Positions 58,304 to 64,000 of a stretch of DNA of 64,000 nt are shown piece after piece. Each line of letters begins with the position of its first letter. The first letter of the stretch is position 1. The stretch comes from Arthrobacter gallicola (GTDB taxonomy: Bacteria > Actinomycetota > Actinomycetes > Actinomycetales > Micrococcaceae). A model generated the notes under the pieces. That model saw only the letters and a program-made list of their open reading frames with translations, did not search any database and was not told the DNA's origin. The DNA is taken from positions 147,514-211,513 of the forward strand of contig NZ_JACSQD010000005.1 of assembly GCF_014836775.1 (NCBI RefSeq), written 5' to 3'. Both the position numbers and the translations under genes were made by a program.

Positions 58304-59704
58304 CTAGCTGGAGTGGTTCACGTAGTCGACGTCCTTCGTCTCACGGGTCACCAGCAGAGCAATGAAAGTCAGCACCGCCATGGAGGAGAGGTAGACGCCC
58401 ACCAGCCACGGGCTGCCGTCAGCGGCCTGCCAGAGGGCGACGGCGATGAACGGTGCAACGGCAGCGCCCAGGATCGAGGACACGTTGTACGCGATCGCCG
58501 ATCCGGTGTACCGCACGTTGGTCGGGAAGAGCTCCGGCAGGACGGCGCCCATCGGTCCGAAGGTCAGGCCCATCAGGGTGAAACCGAGGATCAGCAGTGC
58601 CATGGTGCCGGCGAACCCGCCACCGAACAGCGGGGCGAAGCTGAAGCCGAAGACGAAGATGCCCGCGGTGACCACCAGCAGGGTCTTGCGGCGGCCGAAC
58701 TTCTCCGCCAGCGGACCGGCAACCATGGTGAAGATACCGAAGAAGACGACGCCGACGATCAGCATGATCAGGAAGTCGTTCCGGGCGTAGCCGAGCCCGG
58801 CAGCGAACGTATCGGGGTCGAAGGCCTTGCCCGCAGCCTCGGCCTTGGCCTGCGCCTCTTCGGCAGTCTTGGCAGCGGTGCCGTAGGAAAGGGTGAACGT
58901 GGTCATCAGGTAGAAGAGCACGTAGGTGGCCAGCATGATGAAGGTACCGGCGATCATCGGCCGCCAGGAGAACTTGAATGCAGCGGCCAGCGGCAGCTTG
59001 CTGACTTCACCGGAATCGACCACCTTCTGGAAGGCAGGGGTCTCCACCAGCTTCAGCCGGACGTACAGGCCGATAATGACCATGACGGCGCTGGCCAGGA
59101 ACGGAATACGCCAGCCCCAGGACATAAACTGCTCTTCGCTGAGGTTGAAGCTCAGGACCAGGAACAGGCCGTTGGCCAGGATGAAGCCGATCGGTGCGCC
59201 CAGCTGCGGGAACGTGCCATAGATGGCGCGCTTGTTGGCCGGAGCGTTCTCCGTAGCCAGAAGGGCCGCGCCGGACCATTCGCCGCCGAGGGCCAGGCCC
59301 TGGGCAAAGCGCATCACAACCAGCAGGGCCGGAGCCCAGAAGGTCCAGCCGGCAACGTTGGCAGTCGGCAGGCAGCCGATCAGGAATGTGGCGATCCCCA
59401 TGGTCAGCAGCGAAGCCACCAGCGTGCCCTTGCGTCCTACCTTGTCCCCGAAGTGCCCGAAGATAATCGAACCCAGCGGGCGGGCAATGAACGCCACCCC
59501 GAAGACGGCGAAGGAGCTCAGCAGAGCGGTAACCCCTTCGGCGTTCGGGAAGAAGAGGACGGGGAAAACGAGCACGGCCGCGGTCGCGTAGACGTAGAAG
59601 TCGTAGAACTCGATCGAGGTGCCGACCAGGGACGCGACGATGACGCGTCCGCGGGAATTGGCCGGGGCCTTTGCAGCCTCGGCACTGGAGGTTTCTGTTG
59701 ACAT
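58304..59704 (-). CDS. MFS transporter, metabolite:H+ symporter type
   Basis: A 466-aa major-facilitator transporter of the metabolite:H+ symporter (MHS) type with 12 membrane helices. The conserved loop is FGHFGDKVGRKGTLV between helices 2 and 3, with an RFAQGLALGGEWSGAALLATE segment after helix 4. Family members take up shikimate, proline/betaine, citrate or similar compounds; the substrate here is not determined. Two GTCC-N7-GGAC sites lie 52-85 bp upstream. Confidence 0.9.
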   Translation of the reverse strand: MSTETSSAEAAKAPANSRGRVIVASLVGTSIEFYDFYVYATAAVLVFPVLFFPNAEGVTALLSSFAVFGVAFIARPLGSIIFGHFGDKVGRKGTLVASLLTMGIATFLIGCLPTANVAGWTFWAPALLVVMRFAQGLALGGEWSGAALLATENAPANKRAIYGTFPQLGAPIGFILANGLFLVLSFNLSEEQFMSWGWRIPFLASAVMVIIGLYVRLKLVETPAFQKVVDSGEVSKLPLAAAFKFSWRPMIAGTFIMLATYVLFYLMTTFTLSYGTAAKTAEEAQAKAEAAGKAFDPDTFAAGLGYARNDFLIMLIVGVVFFGIFTMVAGPLAEKFGRRKTLLVVTAGIFVFGFSFAPLFGGGFAGTMALLILGFTLMGLTFGPMGAVLPELFPTNVRYTGSAIAYNVSSILGAAVAPFIAVALWQAADGSPWLVGVYLSSMAVLTFIALLVTRETKDVDYVNHSS

Positions 59705-59755
59705 GGGAAGTCTTTCGGGTGCGGGATGGAAACAGAGTTCATCCTAAAACCCGGC

Positions 59756-59789
59756 GTCCGCCATTCGGACATCCGTCCACTATTTGGAC
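59756..59789. promoter_or_regulatory. Two operator-like dyads upstream of MFS gene
   Basis: GTCC-N7-GGAC occurs at 59756-59770 and 59775-59789, 19 bp apart, with related flanks. They sit 52-85 bp upstream of the MFS start, where a regulator controlling uptake could bind. The cognate regulator is not recognised in the window. Confidence 0.5.
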
Positions 59790-59834
59790 ACCGGGTGCGT
59801 CACACCTTGACAGACACCCCAGAATGCAGCAAAA

Positions 59835-59873
59835 GGCCCGGCACCGGATCGTGAGAACGTCCGGTGCCGGGCC
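59835..59873 (-). terminator. Rho-independent terminator of lpdA
   Basis: GGCCCGGCACCGGA (59835-59848) and TCCGGTGCCGGGCC (59860-59873) form a perfect 14-bp stem with an 11-nt loop. On the minus strand it is followed by TTTT, giving a classic terminator 90 bp after the lpdA stop. A short GCAGCC-type repeat lies between (about 59936-59960). Confidence 0.85.
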
Positions 59874-59962
59874 TGCCTGGCCGCCGCGGAATGCGGGTGC
59901 CGCCACTGCCGCGGATTGCGCTTGCCGTAACCGCGGCCGCAGCCGCAGCTGCAGCCGCAGAC

Positions 59963-61366
59963 CTAGAGGTGTACGTGCAGGCGGCGTGCGGCCTCCGAAA
60001 TCGAGCCCGTGAGCGAGGGGTACACGGTGAAGGTGTTTGCCACGTCATCAACGTGCAGCTTCTGGGTCACCGCCAGGGCGATCGGGAAAATCAGTTCCGA
60101 GGCGCGCGGGCCGACGACGACGCCGCCGATCACGGTCCCGGATCCCTTCCGCGCGATGATCTTCACGAACCCTTCCTTCACGTCCATCATCTTGGCCCGG
60201 GCGTTCGTGTGCAGGGAGAGTTTGATGACGTCGCCCTGGTAGCGGCCGGCTGCAATGTCCGCTTCCGAAACACCAACGGACGCGATCTCCGGAGAGGTGA
60301 AGATGTTCGAGGCGACGTTCTTGAGTTTCAGCGGCTTCACGCTGTCGCCCATCAGGTGGGCAATGGCGATGCGGCCCTGCATGGCCGCGACGGAGGCCAG
60401 GTTGAAGACTCCGGTGCAGTCTCCGGCCGCGTACACGTTCGACGCCGTGGTGCGGGAGACGCCGTCGACCTTGATCTGTCCCTGCTCGTCCAGGGCGATT
60501 CCGGCCTCTTCCAGGCCGATGTCCCGGGTGTTGGGGATGGCACCGACAGCGACGAGGCAGTGCGATCCCTCGACCGTGCGCCCGTCGGAGAGGGTGACGA
60601 GTACGCCGTCGCCGGTGTTCTTGACCGATTCGGCGCGCGAGCGGGACAGCACCGTCATACCGCGGGCCTGGAAGACATCCTCCAGGACACGGGCGGCGTC
60701 GGCGTCTTCACCGGGGAGCACCCGGTCCCGGCTGGAAATCAGCGTGACCCGTGAGCCGAGGCCGTTGTATGCGGAGGCGAACTCGGCGCCGGTGACACCC
60801 GAACCGATGACAATCAGGTGTTCGGGAACCTCGGTGAGGTTGTAGATCTGCTTCCACGTGAAGATCCGTTCGCCGTCCGGCATGGACGTTTCCAGTTCGC
60901 GCGGGTTGGCGCCGGTGGAGATCAGCAGCGCCTCGGCCTCCACAGTGGTGGTGCCTTCGTCCGAAGTCACCTCGATGGTGCGGTTGTCCAGCAGCCGTCC
61001 CTCGCCCACCAGCACCTTCACGCCCATACGCTCCAGGGTGCGCCGGATGTCATTGGACTGTTCCTTGGCCAGGGCGAGCAGGCGGTGGTTAACCATCTTC
61101 AGGTCCGCCACCACCGGTTTGCTGGCGTCACCGAAATCGACGCCCAGGTTCGAGGCCGAGCTCATGCGGGTCATCACGTCGGCGGTGGCAATGAGGGTTT
61201 TGGACGGTACGACGTCGGTAAGGACGGCGGAGCCTCCCAGCCCGTTGCGCTCCACGATGGTGACATCTGCACCCAGGGACGCAGCCACCATGGCCGCCTC
61301 ATATCCGCCCGGGCCGCCGCCCAGGATCGCAATTTTTCTGGCAGTAAAGTCTAGTTGGCTCGTCAC
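59963..61366 (-). CDS. lpdA: NAD(P)H-quinone dehydrogenase (LpdA-like flavoprotein)
   Basis: A 467-aa flavoprotein disulfide reductase relative. FAD motif is IAILGGGPGGYEAAMVAA, NAD motif IVIGSGVTGAEFASAY, and the dimer region is conserved. The redox-active CxxxxC is absent (the region reads GLGGSAVLTDVVPSKTL), as in mycobacterial LpdA (Rv3303c), which reduces quinones rather than lipoamide. It is divergent from the purine nucleoside phosphorylase gene, the same neighbourhood as in mycobacteria. Confidence 0.9.
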   Translation of the reverse strand: MTSQLDFTARKIAILGGGPGGYEAAMVAASLGADVTIVERNGLGGSAVLTDVVPSKTLIATADVMTRMSSASNLGVDFGDASKPVVADLKMVNHRLLALAKEQSNDIRRTLERMGVKVLVGEGRLLDNRTIEVTSDEGTTTVEAEALLISTGANPRELETSMPDGERIFTWKQIYNLTEVPEHLIVIGSGVTGAEFASAYNGLGSRVTLISSRDRVLPGEDADAARVLEDVFQARGMTVLSRSRAESVKNTGDGVLVTLSDGRTVEGSHCLVAVGAIPNTRDIGLEEAGIALDEQGQIKVDGVSRTTASNVYAAGDCTGVFNLASVAAMQGRIAIAHLMGDSVKPLKLKNVASNIFTSPEIASVGVSEADIAAGRYQGDVIKLSLHTNARAKMMDVKEGFVKIIARKGSGTVIGGVVVGPRASELIFPIALAVTQKLHVDDVANTFTVYPSLTGSISEAARRLHVHL

Positions 61367-61458
61367 AAGTGTCCATTCTGTCCCATCCTGGACCCCCTCT
61401 CAAACGACCCGTTCCCTTACCGCCCGCGGAAAGCGGCTCCAGCAGGTAAGTTGTACGG

Positions 61459-62262
61459 GTGAGCAACGACGAACCTTTTGAACTTGCCCGGCAGGCCGCT
61501 GCGTACATTGCCGAGAAAACCGGTGTGCCCTCCCACGATTTTGCCCTGGTCCTGGGCAGCGGCTGGGGGGACGCCGCGGACCTGATCGGTGAGACCACCG
61601 CCACCCTTCCGGCGTCGGACATCCCCGGCTTTTCCGCGCCCGCGGTGGAAGGACACGTGGGAACCATCCGTTCCGTCCTGACACCGGGTGGTAAGCGCGC
61701 CCTGGTCCTGGGCGCCCGCACACACTATTACGAGGGCAAGGGCGTGCGCGCCGTCGTCCACGGCGTCCGTACGGCCGCAGCAGCAGGTGCCAAAGTGATG
61801 GTCCTGACCAACGGCTGCGGCGGCCTGAACCCGGAGTGGAAGCCCGGCACGCCCGTGCTGATCAGCGACCACATCAACCTCACCGCCACGTCACCGCTGG
61901 AGGGAGCGACGTTCGTCGACCTCACCGACCTCTACTCCCCCCGCCTGCGGGACCTGGCACGCACCGTCGATCCGAGTCTCCAGGAGGGTGTGTACGCTCA
62001 GTTCCCCGGCCCCCACTATGAGACGCCGGCCGAAGTCCGCTACGCCAAAACCATCGGCGCAGACCTCGTGGGCATGTCCACGGCGCTCGAAGCGATCGCC
62101 GCGCGGCACGCAGGCATGGAAGTCTTCGGGATCAGCCTGGTGACCAACCTCGCCGCGGGCATCAGCCCGGAACCGCTCAGCCACCAGGAGGTCCTGGAAG
62201 CCGGTGCCGAGGCCGGCCCGCGCATCTCCAAGCTGCTTGCCGGAATTATCGGCGCCCTTTAG
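61459..62262 (+). CDS. Purine-nucleoside phosphorylase (trimeric type)
   Basis: Cleaves purine (2'-deoxy)ribonucleosides with phosphate to base and ribose 1-phosphate. The 267-aa protein has [12 protein letters not shown] (phosphate), [44 protein letters not shown], and the base-binding Asn in SLVTNLAAG. This is the trimeric PNP type. GTG start. It precedes a phosphosugar mutase gene by 29 bp; together they could convert nucleoside ribose to ribose 5-phosphate. Confidence 0.93.
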   Translation: MSNDEPFELARQAAAYIAEKTGVPSHDFALVLGSGWGDAADLIGETTATLPASDIPGFSAPAVEGHVGTIRSVLTPGGKRALVLGARTHYYEGKGVRAVVHGVRTAAAAGAKVMVLTNGCGGLNPEWKPGTPVLISDHINLTATSPLEGATFVDLTDLYSPRLRDLARTVDPSLQEGVYAQFPGPHYETPAEVRYAKTIGADLVGMSTALEAIAARHAGMEVFGISLVTNLAAGISPEPLSHQEVLEAGAEAGPRISKLLAGIIGAL

Positions 62263-62291
62263 CGCCGTCCTTATCTGATCAGAGGCATCCC

Positions 62292-64000
62292 ATGACGTTG
62301 ACCGCAATGGAACTGCAGGAGCTGCTGACCGAAGCACGCCTCTGGGCGGACGAAGATCCAGATCCGGCCACGGCCGCGGAACTGCGCGCGCTGATCACCC
62401 GGGCAGGTGCTCCGGGGCCCGACGGCGAGGCCGCCGTTGCGGACCTGACGGACCGGTTCACCGGCACCCTGGAGTTCGGCACCGCCGGACTGCGCGCGGC
62501 GCTCGGCGCGGGTCCGCGGCGCATGAACCGGGCAGTGGTCCGGCGGACGGCGGCCGGGATTGCCGCCTTCCTGCAGAGCAAGGCCGACGGCTGGACCCCC
62601 AGCGCCGTGATCGGCTACGACGCCCGGTACAACTCCCGGGCCTTTGCCCTGGACACCGCCGCCGTGTTCAGCGCGGCCGGCATCGAAGCTTTCCTGCTGC
62701 CTTCCGCGCTTCCCACCCCCGTCCTCGCCTATGCGGTCCGGGCCCTGGATACCGACGCCGGGGTCATGGTCACGGCGAGCCACAACCCGGCACTGGACAA
62801 CGGCTACAAGGTGTATCTGGGCGGACGGACGGTCAAGGGTCCGGGACGCGGGGCCCAGATTGTCCCGCCGTACGACGCCGAGATCGCCGCCCGCATCGAT
62901 TACACCGTTCCGCTGTCCTCAATCGACACGGCGCCTGAGGGCTGGACGGATGTCTCCGATTCCATCGTCGCCGACTACATCAATGCTGTGGACGCGCTGG
63001 CCAGCCATGACGGCTACCCGGCACGTGACCTGTCGATCGTGCTCACCCCCATGCACGGCGTCGGCGGTGAAACCATGTCCGCTGTCCTGCGCGACGCCGG
63101 TTTCACGTCCGTCCGCACGGTGGCGGCACAGGCCGAACCCGACCCCGACTTCCCCACCGTGGCCTTCCCCAATCCGGAAGAGCCCGGAGCCCTGGACCTG
63201 GCACTCGCCATGGCCGCTGAGACGGGCGCCGACGTCGTCCTCGCCAACGATCCGGACGCCGACCGGGCTGCGGTGGCAGCCAAGGATCCCGCCACCGGCG
63301 AATGGCGGATGCTCCGCGGCGACGAAACCGGCGCACTGCTGGGCGCCCACCTTGCCGAGCGGATCCGTTCGGGCCATCTGAAGCTGCGGAATGATTCAGG
63401 CCGGGTCCCGGTGTTCGCCAACTCGATCGTGTCCTCCCGGCTGCTCGCCCGGATCGCGGCTGCGGCTGGCTTCGGGCATCAGGAAACCCTCACCGGGTTC
63501 AAATGGATCGCCCGGGTTCCCGGACTGGTCTACGGCTATGAAGAGGCGCTCGGATACTGCGTGGCTCCGGCCCTGGTCCGGGACAAGGACGGAATCTCTG
63601 CCGCCCTGTTGATCGCGGAGCTGGCCGCCGCCTTGAAGGCACGCGGGCGGACCCTGTTCGATCTGCTGGATGACCTGGCGCTGGAGCACGGGCTGCATGC
63701 CTCCGATCAGCTCTCCATCCGGGTGGCTGACCTGTCCCTGATTCCGCGGATGATGACGCGTCTGCGGGAGCAGTCTCCGGCGTCGCTGGCCGGCTCCCCC
63801 GTTGTCTCTGCGGTGGACCTCTCTGCCGGCTCCGAGTCGCTGCCCCCGACCGACGGAATGCTCTACCTCACCGAGGACGCCACCCGGATCATTGTGCGCC
63901 CCTCCGGCACTGAGCCCAAGCTCAAGTGCTACCTGGAGGTCATTGAACCGGTGGGCGGCCGGGAGGACCTGCCGCGCTCACGCGCCGCCGCCGCCCGACG
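62292..64000 (+). CDS. Phospho-sugar mutase (phosphomannomutase/phosphoglucomutase-like), 3' end outside window
   Basis: An alpha-D-phosphohexomutase that runs past the end; 569 codons are in the window. It has the sugar-phosphate serine in VMVTASHNPALDNGYKVY, the metal loop NDPDADRAAVA, the GEE-type GYEEALGY sugar-binding loop, and a C-terminal phosphate-binding RPSGTEPKLK. It could interconvert hexose or pentose 1- and 6/5-phosphates; its position after the purine nucleoside phosphorylase favours a ribose-phosphate role (inference). ATG at 62292. Confidence 0.92.
   Translation, partial: MTLTAMELQELLTEARLWADEDPDPATAAELRALITRAGAPGPDGEAAVADLTDRFTGTLEFGTAGLRAALGAGPRRMNRAVVRRTAAGIAAFLQSKADGWTPSAVIGYDARYNSRAFALDTAAVFSAAGIEAFLLPSALPTPVLAYAVRALDTDAGVMVTASHNPALDNGYKVYLGGRTVKGPGRGAQIVPPYDAEIAARIDYTVPLSSIDTAPEGWTDVSDSIVADYINAVDALASHDGYPARDLSIVLTPMHGVGGETMSAVLRDAGFTSVRTVAAQAEPDPDFPTVAFPNPEEPGALDLALAMAAETGADVVLANDPDADRAAVAAKDPATGEWRMLRGDETGALLGAHLAERIRSGHLKLRNDSGRVPVFANSIVSSRLLARIAAAAGFGHQETLTGFKWIARVPGLVYGYEEALGYCVAPALVRDKDGISAALLIAELAAALKARGRTLFDLLDDLALEHGLHASDQLSIRVADLSLIPRMMTRLREQSPASLAGSPVVSAVDLSAGSESLPPTDGMLYLTEDATRIIVRPSGTEPKLKCYLEVIEPVGGREDLPRSRAAAAR

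Overview
The window is high-GC chromosomal DNA from an actinobacterium, most likely Micrococcaceae (Arthrobacter-like). This is inferred from the acyl-CoA carboxylase genes with an epsilon subunit, an actinobacterial-type LigA, a SAM-IV riboswitch, GatCAB and a trimeric-type purine nucleoside phosphorylase beside an NAD(P)H-quinone dehydrogenase. No search could be run, so the genus is an inference. Several gene neighbourhoods (dnaG-dgt, gatCAB-ligA, birA-accDE-maf-accC, lpdA/pnp/phosphosugar mutase) resemble known actinobacterial gene orders.

Layout. 1-5 kb: two tRNA-Asn copies and the leftward run dusB-dgt-dnaG. 5-11.5 kb: a short-chain fatty acid transporter, a YibE/F membrane protein, and a rightward cassette of an unusual ABC ATPase, a YhgE/Pip protein and a TetR regulator, preceded by two identical TetR-type operators. 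11.5-20.5 kb: GNAT, glyS, DMT transporter, S4 protein, esterase, SGNH hydrolase, then metY-metX for methionine synthesis behind a SAM-IV riboswitch, and a VOC protein. 20.5-22.6 kb: a 103-bp tandem repeat array, an AbiEi/DUF559-like gene and a second small direct repeat. 22.6-31.6 kb: GH2 glycosidase with CPBP protease, hutH, acylphosphatase, a strong hairpin region, a low-complexity membrane protein, and an uncharacterised FAD oxidoreductase / PP2C-like / APH-like kinase cluster. 31.7-39.5 kb: gatCAB, GNAT, DksA-like, inositol monophosphatase and ligA. 39.6-45.2 kb: YCII protein with an ECF sigma factor, PP2C phosphatase, nucleotidyl cyclase, PH-domain protein and birA. 45.3-52.5 kb: SDR, accD-accE, DUF885, dicarboxylate symporter and maf. 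52.7-55 kb: an array of half and full palindromes split by an IS110-family insertion sequence. 55-64 kb: a second DUF559-like gene, accC, an MHS transporter, lpdA, purine nucleoside phosphorylase and a phosphosugar mutase that runs off the end.

Functional links. birA, accD, accE and accC together supply biotin-dependent acyl-CoA carboxylase. accD and accC share an upstream palindrome, which suggests one regulator. The purine nucleoside phosphorylase and the mutase could act in sequence on ribose 1-phosphate.

The most unusual material is non-coding: the palindrome array with an IS110 element whose empty target site can be reconstructed from a neighbouring repeat copy, a plausible bridge-RNA region in that IS, the separate 103-bp array, and the placement of one DUF559-type gene beside each array.
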